A stretch of 64,000 bases of DNA, taken from positions 2,170,001 to 2,234,000 of the forward strand of contig NZ_CP043420.1 of NCBI RefSeq assembly GCF_008247605.1. The letters run 5' to 3'. Under the pieces are notes generated by a model. It searched no databases and was not told the origin of the DNA. It saw nothing but the letters and a program-made list of their open reading frames with translations. The translations under genes and the position numbers were made by a program. Origin of the DNA: Kushneria phosphatilytica. GTDB taxonomy: Bacteria; Pseudomonadota; Gammaproteobacteria; Pseudomonadales; Halomonadaceae. The stretch's first letter is position 1. Every line of letters starts with the position of its first letter. This document shows, in pieces, positions 29,971-41,055 of the stretch.

Positions 29971-30883
29971 CACTGCCTCCCGAGTGATCAGTACTGGGCT
30001 GGATGATTTGCAGGGCAATACTCACGGCAGCCGGGTCAAGCTGTTCATGCTGACGTTTGGGCACCGACCGAGCAAACAGCATCAGAAACTGGCGTGAACG
30101 ATCAAGCCGGGCAATGGGCGCGGCTTCGACATGCGCAAAGGGGCCACCGGGGTTACGCCTGACCTCGCTGACCCGGGCTACCGGATAGCCCTCCGGAAAA
30201 CGATCGGCCATGCCTGAGGTCACCAGCAGATCACCTTCACGAATGTCGGTGTTATTGGGCACATTCATCACATTCAGGGTATTGGACTGGCCAGCCCCCT
30301 GTGCAATGAAGCGCAGACCATTGCGATTGATCTGTACCGGCACGGCATGACTGGCATCGGTAATCAGCAATACCCGGCTGGTATAACGCGACACCGAGGT
30401 AACCTGCCCCACCAGACCGGAGGCATCCACTACCGGCTGACCGATATAAGCACCATCCACCCTGCCGCGATCGACCACCATCTGATGAAGAAAGGGGTCA
30501 TTGTCGAGCGTCATCAGCTCGGCCGTCATCCAGGGGATGTTCTGGCGTGGTGTGGCATGCAGCAGCTGGCGCAAACGAACATTCTCAGCCGATAGACTGG
30601 CCATTCGCTGCACGCGTTGGGAAAGGGTCAACAGCTGGCGATGCAGCTGACGATTTTCCTCGATCAGCTCACTCTGGCTCGAAACGATTCGGGATGCCCA
30701 GTTAAGCCCACGCGATGGCAGGCTGACCACCCACTGAATCGGGGTGGTCACCGTTGCCGCGTGACCCCGCACACCATCCATCCAGTCGAAGCGATGATCG
30801 GCATACAAAAGCATCAGCGCCAGAAAGGCACACAGCAGCATCCGATAGCCCGGCGCAGGGCCGTGCGAAAACAGGGGTTTGAT
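29954..30883 (-). CDS. mreC: Rod shape-determining protein MreC (probable ATC start)
   Basis: MreC is a bitopic protein that links MreB to the periplasmic peptidoglycan machinery. One transmembrane helix (about residues 14-29), a coiled coil (about 70-110) and the two beta-domains of MreC (for example GQPVVDASGLVGQV) are visible. The first ATG (30841) would give 295 residues. The upstream in-frame codons encode KPLFSHGPAPGYR, which resembles the conserved MreC N-terminus (KPIFSRGPS in E. coli). They begin after ATC at 30883, with GGGAG 8 nt upstream (30896-30892). No ATG, GTG, TTG or CTG lies between that point and the upstream in-frame stop. The extended form has 309 residues. A base error at 30881 is the main alternative. 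Confidence 0.9.
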   Translation of the reverse strand: MKPLFSHGPAPGYRMLLCAFLALMLLYADHRFDWMDGVRGHAATVTTPIQWVVSLPSRGLNWASRIVSSQSELIEENRQLHRQLLTLSQRVQRMASLSAENVRLRQLLHATPRQNIPWMTAELMTLDNDPFLHQMVVDRGRVDGAYIGQPVVDASGLVGQVTSVSRYTSRVLLITDASHAVPVQINRNGLRFIAQGAGQSNTLNVMNVPNNTDIREGDLLVTSGMADRFPEGYPVARVSEVRRNPGGPFAHVEAAPIARLDRSRQFLMLFARSVPKRQHEQLDPAAVSIALQIIQPSTDHSGGSDGRSP

Positions 30884-30896
30884 AGGCCATACTCCC
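30884..30896 (-). promoter_or_regulatory. Ribosome binding site of mreC that supports the ATC start
   Basis: GGGAG at 30896-30892, followed by an 8-nt spacer to ATC at 30883. The out-of-frame ATG inside the spacer is 1 nt from GGGAG, too close for initiation. Nothing as good precedes the ATG at 30841. Confidence 0.55.
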
Positions 30897-30937
30897 GCGG
30901 GCCGACCGCCGGCAACGCCAGTCGGTCACCGCCGAAC

Positions 30938-32125
<1,188 letters not shown>

Positions 32126-32192
32126 TCATTCGCGGCCTGTAGCGCGGGTGTTACCCCCGTCGCACTGCTTGCCGAATCAGAGGAACACGCTC

Positions 32193-32480
32193 ATGGCAAT
32201 TGAACATGAAGATGTCCGCCGCGCGGCGCATCTGGCCATGCTGGGGCTGGATGAGCGCGAGGCCGAACGCTATGTCACTGACCTGTCGCGCATTCTTGAA
32301 ATGGTGGATCGCCTTCAGGAAGTTGATACCGAAGGCGTTGCCCCGCTGGCTCACCCGCTCGACACCACCCAGCCGCTGCGGGCCGATGAGGTAATTGAGC
32401 CAAACCGTCGCGATGCCCTGCAGGCATGTGCTCCGGCGGTCACCGACGGGCTCTACCTGGTCCCCCGGGTCGTGGAATAA
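32193..32480 (+). CDS. gatC: Amidotransferase subunit GatC
   Basis: 95 residues, the small stabilising subunit of the GatCAB tRNA-dependent amidotransferase. The helical N-terminus [15 protein letters not shown] and the late [17 protein letters not shown] motif are typical. AGAGG stands upstream of the ATG at 32193. It precedes gatA by 46 bp. Confidence 0.94.
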   Translation: MAIEHEDVRRAAHLAMLGLDEREAERYVTDLSRILEMVDRLQEVDTEGVAPLAHPLDTTQPLRADEVIEPNRRDALQACAPAVTDGLYLVPRVVE

Positions 32481-32526
32481 GCCTCTCGCAGGCCTGAAAG
32501 CAATTTACAGGGAGCATTCACTCTCC

Positions 32527-33990
32527 ATGCATGACAAGACACTTGCCGAGTTGGCACGCGGTCTGGCCGCAGGCCAGTGGAGCAGCCGCGACATCACTAC
32601 GGCCCTGCTTGATCGGATCGAACGACTGGACCCGGCGCTGAACAGTTTCATCACCGTTACCGGTGATCAGGCCCTTCAGGACGCTGAAGCCGCCGATGAA
32701 GCCCGGGCACGAGGTCAGGCCGGTATCCTTGCGGGCGTTCCATTGGCCTACAAGGATATCTTCTGCACCGAAGGCGTACGTACCAGCTGCGGTTCACGCA
32801 TGCTCGACAATTTCATCGCGCCTTATAACGCCACGGTGATCGACAAATTGCGCCAGGCGGGGACAGTCAGCCTTGGCAAGACCAACATGGACGAATTTGC
32901 CATGGGCTCGTCCAATGAAAACAGCCACTACGGGCCAGTGAAGAATCCATGGGATCATTCACTGGTGCCGGGGGGCTCGTCGGGGGGCTCGGCCGCAGCC
33001 GTTGCTGCCGGACTGGTGCCCGCCGCGCTGGGCACCGATACGGGTGGTTCGATTCGTCAACCTGCTGCCTTCTGCGGCATTACCGGGCTTAAACCAACCT
33101 ATGGCCGGGTCTCGCGCTACGGCATGGTGGCCTACGCTTCCAGTCTCGACCAGGGCGGCCCGCTGGCCCGTACTGCCGAGGATTGTGCCTGGCTGCTCAA
33201 CGTGATGGCAGGTCACGATGCTCGGGACTCTACCAGCGTTTCACGCAGTGTTCCCGATTACACCAGCGAGCTCGACAAGCCCCTCGATGGTCTGCGCATC
33301 GGACTGCCACGAGAGTACTTCGGCGAAGGACTGGATGAAGGGGTCGCCAGCGCCATCCGCGACGCCATTCGGGTCTACGAATCGCTCGGCGCCAGTGTGA
33401 TCGACGTCAGTCTGCCGCACACCGAACTGGCGATTCCGACCTACTACGTCATCGCGCCAGCCGAAGCCTCGTCCAATCTGTCGCGCTATGATGGCGTTCG
33501 CTTCGGTCATCGCTGCGAGAACCCCGAAACGCTTGAGGATCTCTACAAGCGCTCGCGCGCCGAAGGCTTCGGCGAAGAGGTCAAGCGTCGCATACTGATC
33601 GGCACGCATACGCTCTCGGAAGGCTTCTTCGATGCCTATTATCGCAAGGCTCAGCAGGTACGTCGGCTGATCCGCCAGGATTTTCTCGATGCCTTCCAGC
33701 AGGTGGATGTGCTCATGGGACCCGCCGCTCCGACACCGGCATTCCCGCTGGGAGAAACGGCTGACCCGGTACAGATGTACCTGCAGGACATCTACACCAT
33801 CGCCATCAATCTGGCCGGCATCCCCGGTATCAGCGTGCCAGCCGGATTCGTCGGACATCGTCCGGTCGGACTACAGATTCTCGCGCCGCACTTTGCCGAA
33901 GCACATCTGCTCAATGTGGCTCATGCCTTCCAGCAGGCCACCGACTGGCATCAGCGTCGTCCCGACGTCGACAGCCCCGATCCGAGATAA
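32527..33990 (+). CDS. gatA: Amidotransferase subunit GatA
   Basis: 487 residues, amidase-signature family. The Ser-cisSer-Lys triad is Lys76 (LAYKD), Ser151 (GGSSGGS) and Ser175 (DTGGSIRQP). It releases ammonia from glutamine for amidation of Glu-tRNA(Gln) or Asp-tRNA(Asn) together with GatB. The start ATG at 32527 gives the family N-terminus; an upstream in-frame stretch overlaps gatC. Which tRNA is the substrate cannot be read from this window. Confidence 0.97.
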   Translation: MHDKTLAELARGLAAGQWSSRDITTALLDRIERLDPALNSFITVTGDQALQDAEAADEARARGQAGILAGVPLAYKDIFCTEGVRTSCGSRMLDNFIAPYNATVIDKLRQAGTVSLGKTNMDEFAMGSSNENSHYGPVKNPWDHSLVPGGSSGGSAAAVAAGLVPAALGTDTGGSIRQPAAFCGITGLKPTYGRVSRYGMVAYASSLDQGGPLARTAEDCAWLLNVMAGHDARDSTSVSRSVPDYTSELDKPLDGLRIGLPREYFGEGLDEGVASAIRDAIRVYESLGASVIDVSLPHTELAIPTYYVIAPAEASSNLSRYDGVRFGHRCENPETLEDLYKRSRAEGFGEEVKRRILIGTHTLSEGFFDAYYRKAQQVRRLIRQDFLDAFQQVDVLMGPAAPTPAFPLGETADPVQMYLQDIYTIAINLAGIPGISVPAGFVGHRPVGLQILAPHFAEAHLLNVAHAFQQATDWHQRRPDVDSPDPR

Positions 33991-34045
33991 GTATCGATGA
34001 ACACCGGTAGATATCAGCCGGATCGTCGTCATCAGGAGTCATGAT

Positions 34046-35500
34046 ATGCAGTGGGAAGCCGTGATCGGGCTGGAGGTTCACGTTCAGCTCGCGACCCAGT
34101 CGAAGATATTTTCCGGCGCCTCGACCGCCTTTGGCGCCGACCCGAACTCCCAGGCGTGTGCCGTCGACCTGGGCATGCCCGGCGTGCTGCCGGTTCTCAA
34201 CGAGAATGCAGTAGCCATGGCCGTGCGCTTCGGACTCGCGATCAATGCCGAGATTCCCGAATACTCGGTGTTCGAGCGCAAGAACTATTTCTATCCCGAT
34301 CTTCCAAAGGGGTACCAGACCAGCCAGATGGCGCATCCCATCATTGGTCGAGGGGAAGTCGAGATCACTCATGGCGAGGGCCATTCGAAACTGGTGCGTA
34401 TCCATCACGCCCACCTCGAAGAAGATGCCGGCAAATCGCTGCATGAGGACTATCACGGCATGACCGGGATCGATCTCAACCGTGCCGGTACGCCACTATT
34501 GGAGATCGTCTCCGAACCCGACATGAGCAGCGCCGCTGAAGCTTCAGCCTATCTCAAGGCTCTGCACGCCATTGTCACCTATCTGGGTATATCGGATGGC
34601 AATATGGCTGAAGGGTCGATGCGCTGCGATGTCAACGTCTCCCTGCGTCCTGCCGGTAGCAAGACGCTCGGTACACGTGCCGAGATCAAGAACGTCAACT
34701 CTTTCCGCTTTGTCGAACAGGCCATCGCCTTCGAAATCGAACGCCAGACCGATATCCTTGAAGATGGTGGCCAGATCATTCAGGAAACACGTCTGTTCGA
34801 CCCGGATCAGGGCGAGACTCGCAGTATGCGGCTCAAGGAAGAAGCCAACGATTATCGTTACTTCCCCTGCCCCGATCTTCTGCCACTGATGCTGGACAGT
34901 GCTTATGTCGATCATCAGCGCACTCTGCTGCCGGAATTACCCACTGAAAAGCGTCATCGCTTCATTACCGAACTGGGACTCTCCGCTTATGACGCGGGTG
35001 TACTGGTTGCTACTCGCCCCCTGGCAGAGTACTTCGAACAGGTTCATGCCGTCTGCGGCAATGCCAAGCTCGCTGCCAACTGGGTGCAGGGTGATCTGAT
35101 GGGACGCCTTAACCACGACAACCTGAGTGTCAGGGAATCACCGGTCAGCGCCACCCAGCTCGGTGAGCTGTTGTTGCGTCTGGAAGACAACACCATCAAT
35201 GGCAAGGGCGCCAAGCAGATTTTTGCCGATCTGTGGGAACGCAGGGGCGAAAGTGCCGATGAACTGATCGAGGCCCGCGGGCTCAGGCAGGTGACCGATA
35301 GCGGCGCCATCGAGTCCATGGTCGATGAAGTCATCGCCAATAGCCCGATTCAGGTGACCCAGTATCGTGAAGCCCCTGAAGACAAACGGGGCAAGATGAT
35401 CGGCTACTTCGTCGGCCAGGTCATGAAGCTTTCGAAGGGAACGGCCAACCCACAGCAGGTCAACGCTCTGCTCAAGGAGAAGCTCGACGCCCTGCTGTAA
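34046..35500 (+). CDS. gatB: Amidotransferase subunit GatB
   Basis: 484 residues: kinase-like catalytic core (about 1-290), a helical domain and a C-terminal YqeY-like tRNA-binding domain (about 330-484). GatB phosphorylates the misacylated tRNA and amidates it with ammonia from Gat[14 protein letters not shown] at the N-terminus and [14 protein letters not shown] are diagnostic. AGGAG lies 9 nt upstream of the ATG. It is the last gene of the gatCAB operon and of the conserved block; the accessory segment begins after it. Confidence 0.97.
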   Translation: MQWEAVIGLEVHVQLATQSKIFSGASTAFGADPNSQACAVDLGMPGVLPVLNENAVAMAVRFGLAINAEIPEYSVFERKNYFYPDLPKGYQTSQMAHPIIGRGEVEITHGEGHSKLVRIHHAHLEEDAGKSLHEDYHGMTGIDLNRAGTPLLEIVSEPDMSSAAEASAYLKALHAIVTYLGISDGNMAEGSMRCDVNVSLRPAGSKTLGTRAEIKNVNSFRFVEQAIAFEIERQTDILEDGGQIIQETRLFDPDQGETRSMRLKEEANDYRYFPCPDLLPLMLDSAYVDHQRTLLPELPTEKRHRFITELGLSAYDAGVLVATRPLAEYFEQVHAVCGNAKLAANWVQGDLMGRLNHDNLSVRESPVSATQLGELLLRLEDNTINGKGAKQIFADLWERRGESADELIEARGLRQVTDSGAIESMVDEVIANSPIQVTQYREAPEDKRGKMIGYFVGQVMKLSKGTANPQQVNALLKEKLDALL

Positions 35501-35513
35501 GCCTGTACCGTAG

Positions 35514-35536
35514 CCGCCGGATGTGACCTCCGGCGG
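35514..35536 (+). terminator. Hairpin terminator of gatCAB
   Basis: CCGCCGGA (35514-35521) and TCCGGCGG (35529-35536) form a perfect 8-bp stem with a 7-nt loop, 14 bp after the gatB stop. A TTTT run comes only 16 nt later, so it may be a weak intrinsic terminator. Confidence 0.5.
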
Positions 35537-35617
35537 TGCGATTCACACCATTTTGTCGTGCCCCTTGCTCTCCGAGTGACGGGGCGTCCTCCGGGCTCTT
35601 CAAATGGAAAGCCTGAC

Positions 35618-36226
35618 ATGTCCGATGACGTTGGCGCACGCCTGCGTGCCTTGCGCGAGCTGCGCAATATTTCCCAGCGGGAACTGGCCAGACTCAGTGG
35701 GGTAACCCATTCGAGCCTTTCCCAGATCGAACAGGGACGGGTCAGTCCTTCGGTCAGTTCACTGAAGAAGATTCTGGATGTTATTCCCATCAGTATCGGC
35801 GATTTTTTTACCATGGACATCGAGCGGGCCGATCAGGTGTTCTATCAGTACGACGAACTGCCAAAGCGTTACAGCGGCGATATTCTTTACCGTCTGGTAG
35901 GGGCCGATCGTCCAGCCCGTGCCCTCTCCTTTCTGATTGAAACCTACCCGCCCGGTGCCGATACCGGTCGTGAGGTCGCTGCCCACCGCGGTGAAGAAAC
36001 GGGACTGGTACTCGAAGGCGAGATCGAAGTCACTGTAGGCGGTCGAACCCGACACCTGGGCCCCATGGATACCTGGTATTTCGATACCAACATTCCCCAT
36101 CGCTTTCGCAATACAGGGAACAGTCCGTGTCGTCTGATCAGTTGCTGCACCCCCGCCCAACCCAATATCTACCGCTCGGAAGCAGAGGAAGAGGGGGCTC
36201 CCGATAGTGAGCTGAAGTCGGATTGA
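35618..36226 (+). CDS. XRE-family regulator with cupin domain (PuuR-like)
   Basis: 202 residues: an N-terminal helix-turn-helix of the XRE/Cro type (about residues 8-62, RNISQRELARLSGVTHSSLSQ) and a C-terminal cupin_2 sensor domain (about 115-185, with HRGEETGLVLEGEIE). The domain pair and several segments resemble E. coli PuuR, the repressor of putrescine catabolism. Polyamine genes lie nearby, which supports that reading. Its start at 35618 precedes the crt operon by 0.8 kb, so it may also affect crt expression. Confidence 0.8.
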   Translation: MSDDVGARLRALRELRNISQRELARLSGVTHSSLSQIEQGRVSPSVSSLKKILDVIPISIGDFFTMDIERADQVFYQYDELPKRYSGDILYRLVGADRPARALSFLIETYPPGADTGREVAAHRGEETGLVLEGEIEVTVGGRTRHLGPMDTWYFDTNIPHRFRNTGNSPCRLISCCTPAQPNIYRSEAEEEGAPDSELKSD

Positions 36227-36435
36227 GCGACGCCAGACTCGCATCCCGTGGCATAACCGTTACACTCTCTGACAATAAAGCAATGTCACATCGCGGCACA
36301 GTGGAATAATGCTATCCATCGAGACTGCCACTCGCTGGCAGGCCTGCGCCGGCGGCATTGCCAACCGCACCCCGTTGCCCGAGCCGGGTTCTTGCCCGGG
36401 CCAACGAAGCGCAGTGGTTCATTCTGGAGAGCTTC
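36227..36435 (+). promoter_or_regulatory. Regulator-crtE intergenic region, likely crt promoter
   Basis: 209 bp without a gene. AATAAT at 36305-36310 is the best -10 match; no good -35 box stands 16-18 bp before it. A GC-rich sequence around 36375-36405 (GCCCG ... CGGGC) can fold into a leader hairpin before crtE. The crtE gene begins with GGAG 6 nt upstream. A dedicated crt promoter is likely in this gap, but its exact place is uncertain. Confidence 0.4.
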
Positions 36436-37359
36436 ATGACCGGTCCATCCATGCTGGCCGATCCGACTGTCGAACACTCGCCCACCCTCTCGGTCAATAA
36501 CCTGCCCGAAGCCATTCGCCATACCATGCAGTGTGCCGTCATGGTCGAAGCCGGTAGCGAGGCCCTGCAGCAGGCCATCGAGCATCATTTCCGTAATCCC
36601 GGGGGCTATCTGCGGGCCCGCCTCGGCTATCAGGCCGCCACTGCGTTGGGTCTCGAGAACGACAGTGCCATTATCGTCGCATCCATTAGTGAGCTTTTGC
36701 ACAATGCCTCACTGATTCACGATGACGTTCTGGACCGGGATACCCGACGGCGGGGCCAGGCCAGTATCTGGCATCAGTGGAACGAGGGCGTGGCGATCTG
36801 TCTGGGAGATCTGTTCATTTCGGCTGCCTTCGGGTTGATTGCCGAACTGGAGCACTTCAATGCACAGCTACCCTCCCTGATCCGGCTGGTGCATGAGCAG
36901 GTGCGTGCCACCATTCACGGTCAAACACGCAGCCTCTCACCAGCCCTCCATGCCAGCGAACAATTCCGACAATATGCCGAAGCGGCACGTGGCAAGTCGG
37001 GCCCCCTTTTTGGCCTGGCGCTAGAGGCCCCGCTGGTATTGTCCGGTCACCCAAAAGCGTGCCCACTGGCCAGAAGCGCGACCGGTGCCTTCGCCACGGT
37101 CTTTCAGCTGGCTGACGATATCGAGGATTACAACAGCGATATGGCGCTTGATCCCGAGCATGGCGCGGGCAATATGCTGCGAGCAATGGAACGTATTGCC
37201 GATGATCCCCTGGTGCGCGCCTGGCGCTATGCTGATCTATTGCTGGCACGCAGCCAGCGGCTTGCCATGCGGCTACCCAATGCCTGCGGCGATCTTCTGA
37301 TCAGCGAATGCGAACATCTGAGAGAACGAATCCGTCAACTGACCGGAGTCCCGGGGTAA
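36436..37359 (+). CDS. crtE: Geranylgeranyl diphosphate synthase CrtE
   Basis: 307 residues, trans-polyprenyl diphosphate synthase fold. The first Asp-rich motif is DDVLD (about residue 96) and the second DDIED (about 225); both bind Mg-diphosphate. Position at the head of crtI-crtB-crtY implies C20 GGPP as product; chain length cannot be proved from motifs. GGAG lies 6 nt upstream of the ATG. Its stop TAA shares an A with the crtI ATG. Confidence 0.88.
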   Translation: MTGPSMLADPTVEHSPTLSVNNLPEAIRHTMQCAVMVEAGSEALQQAIEHHFRNPGGYLRARLGYQAATALGLENDSAIIVASISELLHNASLIHDDVLDRDTRRRGQASIWHQWNEGVAICLGDLFISAAFGLIAELEHFNAQLPSLIRLVHEQVRATIHGQTRSLSPALHASEQFRQYAEAARGKSGPLFGLALEAPLVLSGHPKACPLARSATGAFATVFQLADDIEDYNSDMALDPEHGAGNMLRAMERIADDPLVRAWRYADLLLARSQRLAMRLPNACGDLLISECEHLRERIRQLTGVPG

Positions 37360-38819
37360 TGCGTACCATCGTGATTGGTGGCGGCTTCGGTGGCATGGCA
37401 GCGGCGCTGAGAGCACGCCGACGCGGCCACGAAGTGACACTTATCGAACGCTGCGATCAATTGGGTGGCCGTGCCCAGGTGTTCGAGGACCGTGGCTTTC
37501 GCTTCGATGCCGGCCCCACCGTCATCACTGCTCCTTTCCTGTTCGAAGAGCTCTTTGAGTTATTCGGTTGCCGACTCTCGGATTATGTCTCTCTGGTGGC
37601 CCTTGACACCTGGTATCAATTCTATTTTCAGGATGGCCGGCGCTTCAGCTACGGGGCTGACATGGCAGCGACCCTGGACAACATTCGCGCTTTCAATCCG
37701 CGTGATGTCGAAGGTTATCAACGGCTGCTGGACACGTCGCGTGAGATCTTCGAGATCGGTTTCGAACAACTGGCCGATCGCCCCTTTCATCGTTTCTCCA
37801 CCATGGCCGCGCAAATCCCGGCACTGTTGCGACTGAAAAGCTACCGCTCGGTCTGGGGAATGGTCAGTGCGCACATCGAGGACCCTGCACTGCGCCAGGC
37901 CTTCTCCATCCCACCCTTGCTGGTCGGTGGCAACCCGTTCCGCACGACCAGTATCTATGCCCTGATTCCGTGGCTGGAACGCCGCTGGGGCGTGCATTTT
38001 CCGATGGGTGGTACCGGCGCGCTGGTTGCTGCACTGGAAAAGCTGATGCGCGAGCAGGGCATTACCATTGCCACCGGCACTACGGTCGAACGCGTGCTCT
38101 CTCAGGGGCGTCGTGCCACTGGCGTGTCGCTGACCACAGGAGAACGATTGCCGGCAGATCTGGTCATCAGCAATGCTGATGCAGCCCACCTTTATGCCAA
38201 CATGGTTGATACCGTACCCGCTTCACTGCGTTTCAAGCTCGGGCGCGCACGCTACTCGATGGGATTATTCGTGCTCTATCTGGGCACCGATCGTCAGTTC
38301 CCGGACGCCGAGCACCACACCATCTGGATGGGACCACGCTTTCAGGAACTGTTGGAGGATATTTTCGAACGTCATCACCTAGCGGCTGATTTCTCACTTT
38401 ACGTTCATCGACCCACAGCGACTGATCCTTCCTTTGCACCGCCTGGCGGTGACTCTTTCTACATTCTGGCACCAGTGCCCAATCTTCAGGGCAGGATCGA
38501 CTGGCAGGAGGAAGGGGATCAGCTGGCCGATAGCATTATCGATGCGCTGGATCGTACGACGCTCCCCGGTTTGCGTGAGTCGCTGGTCACCCGTTTTCAC
38601 ATGACGCCCGAGGATTTCAGCCACCGTTATCTGTCACGTTTCGGTGCAGGCTTTTCAATCGCCCCGATCTTCCAGCAATCTGCCTGGTTTCGTTTTCACA
38701 ATCGCAGCGAGGCGCTGGATAACCTGTTACTGGTCGGCGCGGGTACTCACCCGGGTGCCGGTGTGCCGGGAGTGCTATCCAGCGCCCGGGTGCTTGAACA
38801 TCTGTTACCTTCTGTCTGA
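37359..38819 (+). CDS. crtI: Phytoene desaturase CrtI
   Basis: 486-residue FAD-dependent desaturase that converts phytoene to lycopene in bacteria. N-terminal dinucleotide fold GGGFGGMAAALRARRRGH, then GGRAQVFEDRGFRFDAGPTV, and the C-terminal CrtI signature VGAGTHPGAGVPGVLSSA are all present. The start overlaps the crtE stop by one base. It is 23 bp upstream of crtB. Confidence 0.95.
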   Translation: MRTIVIGGGFGGMAAALRARRRGHEVTLIERCDQLGGRAQVFEDRGFRFDAGPTVITAPFLFEELFELFGCRLSDYVSLVALDTWYQFYFQDGRRFSYGADMAATLDNIRAFNPRDVEGYQRLLDTSREIFEIGFEQLADRPFHRFSTMAAQIPALLRLKSYRSVWGMVSAHIEDPALRQAFSIPPLLVGGNPFRTTSIYALIPWLERRWGVHFPMGGTGALVAALEKLMREQGITIATGTTVERVLSQGRRATGVSLTTGERLPADLVISNADAAHLYANMVDTVPASLRFKLGRARYSMGLFVLYLGTDRQFPDAEHHTIWMGPRFQELLEDIFERHHLAADFSLYVHRPTATDPSFAPPGGDSFYILAPVPNLQGRIDWQEEGDQLADSIIDALDRTTLPGLRESLVTRFHMTPEDFSHRYLSRFGAGFSIAPIFQQSAWFRFHNRSEALDNLLLVGAGTHPGAGVPGVLSSARVLEHLLPSV

Positions 38820-38842
38820 CACCCATTCTGACAGGACAATTC

Positions 38843-39769
38843 ATGGATCCGGCTCGACAGACCCTGGCATTACACGGCAAGTCCTTCTGGTTCGCCAGCC
38901 GCTTCATGGAGCGCCGCGACGCCGATGATGCAGCGCGACTTTATATGGCCTGTCGCGAACTCGATGATCTTGCCGATCAGGAGCTGCCCGATCAGTACCA
39001 GAATGAACGCGCTCGTGACCGCCTGATCAATATCCGCCGTGAAATTCAGGCCCGTCGGGGGCACGACCCATCAAGCCTCAACCTGCTCGATCTTTCGGCG
39101 CGGCGCGGGGTCGATCTTGATGCCGCCACGGCAATGATCGATGCGCTGATCCGTGATGTCGATCAGCCCGCCATGATCGAAACGGAAGCCGAATTGATCG
39201 ACTACTGCTATGGCGTAGCCGGCACGGTCGGCGTCATGATGTGTGCCGTTATTGGCGCGCGCCCCGAAGCCAGTGCGTATGCCGTCGACCTGGGTATCGC
39301 GATGCAGATGACGAACATTGCACGCGACGTGCTCGAAGATGCTGCTCAGGGCCGGCGCTATCTACCCGGTGAATGGATCGATCATCGCAGTGCCACGCAA
39401 CTGGCCACCTCCCATCAGGAGGATCACGCACCGGTGGCAGCTGCAGTCGAGCGGCTGCTCAAGCTGTCGGAAACGTACTATGTCAGTGCCGCCGATGGCT
39501 TTCGCTATATCCCGCGCCGTAATCGACGTGCCATCCGGGTCGCCGCGGAGGTTTATCGTGGCATTGGCCGGCGTCTGGCCCGCTCGAATCATGCCTGGCA
39601 TGAAGGCCGGGTGTTCGTGCCTATGCGGGGCAAGCTGTGGCTGGCGACCCGGACCCTGGCAGGCCAGGGCGAGATTCATGCGCCAGGGCGCGCTCGCCAC
39701 GATGCCGCACTGCACCGTCACATTGCGCATCGTCCGGGAGCCGATGCCGGTTTATCCGAATCATCATGA
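38843..39769 (+). CDS. crtB: Phytoene synthase CrtB
   Basis: 308 residues, squalene/phytoene synthase family. It joins two GGPP into phytoene. The two Asp-rich motifs are CRELDDLADQ (about residue 36) and TNIARDVLEDAAQGRRYLP (about 155). It overlaps crtY by 4 nt. Together with crtE and crtI it makes lycopene. Confidence 0.94.
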   Translation: MDPARQTLALHGKSFWFASRFMERRDADDAARLYMACRELDDLADQELPDQYQNERARDRLINIRREIQARRGHDPSSLNLLDLSARRGVDLDAATAMIDALIRDVDQPAMIETEAELIDYCYGVAGTVGVMMCAVIGARPEASAYAVDLGIAMQMTNIARDVLEDAAQGRRYLPGEWIDHRSATQLATSHQEDHAPVAAAVERLLKLSETYYVSAADGFRYIPRRNRRAIRVAAEVYRGIGRRLARSNHAWHEGRVFVPMRGKLWLATRTLAGQGEIHAPGRARHDAALHRHIAHRPGADAGLSESS

Positions 39770-40935
39770 AGCCACGCCAAAACGAACAGGAGTCTTCCGT
39801 TCCACTGCTGATCCTCGGGGGAGGATGTGCCGGGTTGAGCCTCGCTTACCGTCTGGCACGCAGTCGCAGGTCACCTCGAACCATCATTATCGAACCACGT
39901 CAGACCTATAGCGATGACCGGACCTGGTGCGGCTGGGCGCTGACCCCCCATCCATTCAGCGATCTGGTAGCCGCACGCTGGAAGAGCTGGTGGATTCACA
40001 CCGACCGAGGCAGCCAGCATGTAACTGGAAGCCCCTGGCCTTATGAAATGCTCCATTCGGCAGCGTTCTACGAACGCACCCTGGCAGCCATTGACGCCAG
40101 TCACGAGATTGCTCTCTGGCGTGGGCAGCGAGTAAGTGCCCTCGAGGATCATACCGATGGGGTACAAGTTACCCTGGAGAGCGGACAGCGAATCCATGCT
40201 CGCCATGTGGTGGATACCCTGCCACGGCCCGAGCGTCTGGTCGCGCCCTGGGCATGGCAGGACTTCGCCGGACTGGAGATCGAGGCCGAGGCCATCGATG
40301 ACACGTCTCCCCCGGATCTGATGGATTTTCGCGTCGCTACCCGGGATCAGCTGGATTTCATTTATCGCCTTCCCCATGCCCCCGGTCGTGCCCTGTTCGA
40401 ATGGACCCGCTTCGGTCGTCCAGCCTCCAATCCCCATACCCTGCGCCAGGCACTGATCGAGCATCTTGATACCCGATTGCCCGAAGGCTATCGCATTCTG
40501 CGCGAAGAGATGGGTTCCCTGCCAATGGCCCCCCCGGCAGCAACATCTCACGGCAACCGCGTGGTAGCAGGAGCCTATGCCGGCTCAATGCGCGCAGCCA
40601 CCGGCTATGCCTTTCATGCCATTCAGCGCTGGGCCGATGATTGCAACGCTGCCCTGCTGGCCGGCAAGCCGCCCTGCCCACCTCGGCGTCGACCATGGCT
40701 GGAACGCCTTGACCGGGTCTACATGACGGCCATCGGGCAACATCCCGATGAAGCCCCCGAGTTTTATCGTCAGCTGTTTGCCCGGGTACCGGCAACCTCC
40801 GTGGTTCGCTTTCTGGCCGGCGTCCCACACTGGCGCGATACCCTTGCCATCATGCGCAGCCTGCCCTCGGGACCATTTTTGCGCGCGGCATGGCACAGCA
40901 CCTTCCCCTTGCCAACCCAGGGCGATTCCTCTTGA
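39766..40935 (+). CDS. crtY: Lycopene cyclase CrtY family
   Basis: 389-residue flavoprotein-like cyclase that closes beta rings on lycopene to give beta-carotene. N-terminal GGGCAGLSLAYRLA binds the dinucleotide. DDRTWCGW, MDFR, the EWTRF acid segment and the C-terminal GAYAGSMRAATGYAF are typical of the CrtY/CrtL family. It ends the operon; a 6-bp hairpin follows. No crtZ, crtX or crtW lies in the window, so any xanthophyll would need genes elsewhere. Confidence 0.86.
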   Translation: MKPRQNEQESSVPLLILGGGCAGLSLAYRLARSRRSPRTIIIEPRQTYSDDRTWCGWALTPHPFSDLVAARWKSWWIHTDRGSQHVTGSPWPYEMLHSAAFYERTLAAIDASHEIALWRGQRVSALEDHTDGVQVTLESGQRIHARHVVDTLPRPERLVAPWAWQDFAGLEIEAEAIDDTSPPDLMDFRVATRDQLDFIYRLPHAPGRALFEWTRFGRPASNPHTLRQALIEHLDTRLPEGYRILREEMGSLPMAPPAATSHGNRVVAGAYAGSMRAATGYAFHAIQRWADDCNAALLAGKPPCPPRRRPWLERLDRVYMTAIGQHPDEAPEFYRQLFARVPATSVVRFLAGVPHWRDTLAIMRSLPSGPFLRAAWHSTFPLPTQGDSS

Positions 40936-40952
40936 ATGGAAACGACTGACAG

Positions 40953-40984
40953 AGCGTCGCTCGCCTGGGCACAGGACGCTTTGT
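40953..40984 (+). terminator. Possible terminator of the crt operon
   Basis: AGCGTC (40953-40958) and GACGCT (40975-40980) pair with a 16-nt loop, and TTTG follows. It is 18 bp after the crtY stop. The stem is short and the loop long. Confidence 0.3.
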
Positions 40985-41013
40985 GCTTCATCTTCACCCC
41001 CATCAGCATGGCG

Positions 41014-41019
41014 TATCAT
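41014..41019 (+). promoter_or_regulatory. Candidate -10 box upstream of the rightward puuA
   Basis: TATCAT, a 5/6 match, 37 bp before the start codon. The -35 side is weak (CTTCAC, 16 bp upstream), so an activator may be needed. Confidence 0.3.
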
Positions 41020-41055
41020 TCCGGTAGCCATGGATAGGCAACAGGATCAATTCCC

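Noticed and set aside
32193-35500. GatCAB as evidence that glutaminyl-tRNA synthetase is absent
   Set aside because: GatCAB may serve Asn-tRNA only. The tRNA-Gln gene and the window say nothing about glnS.
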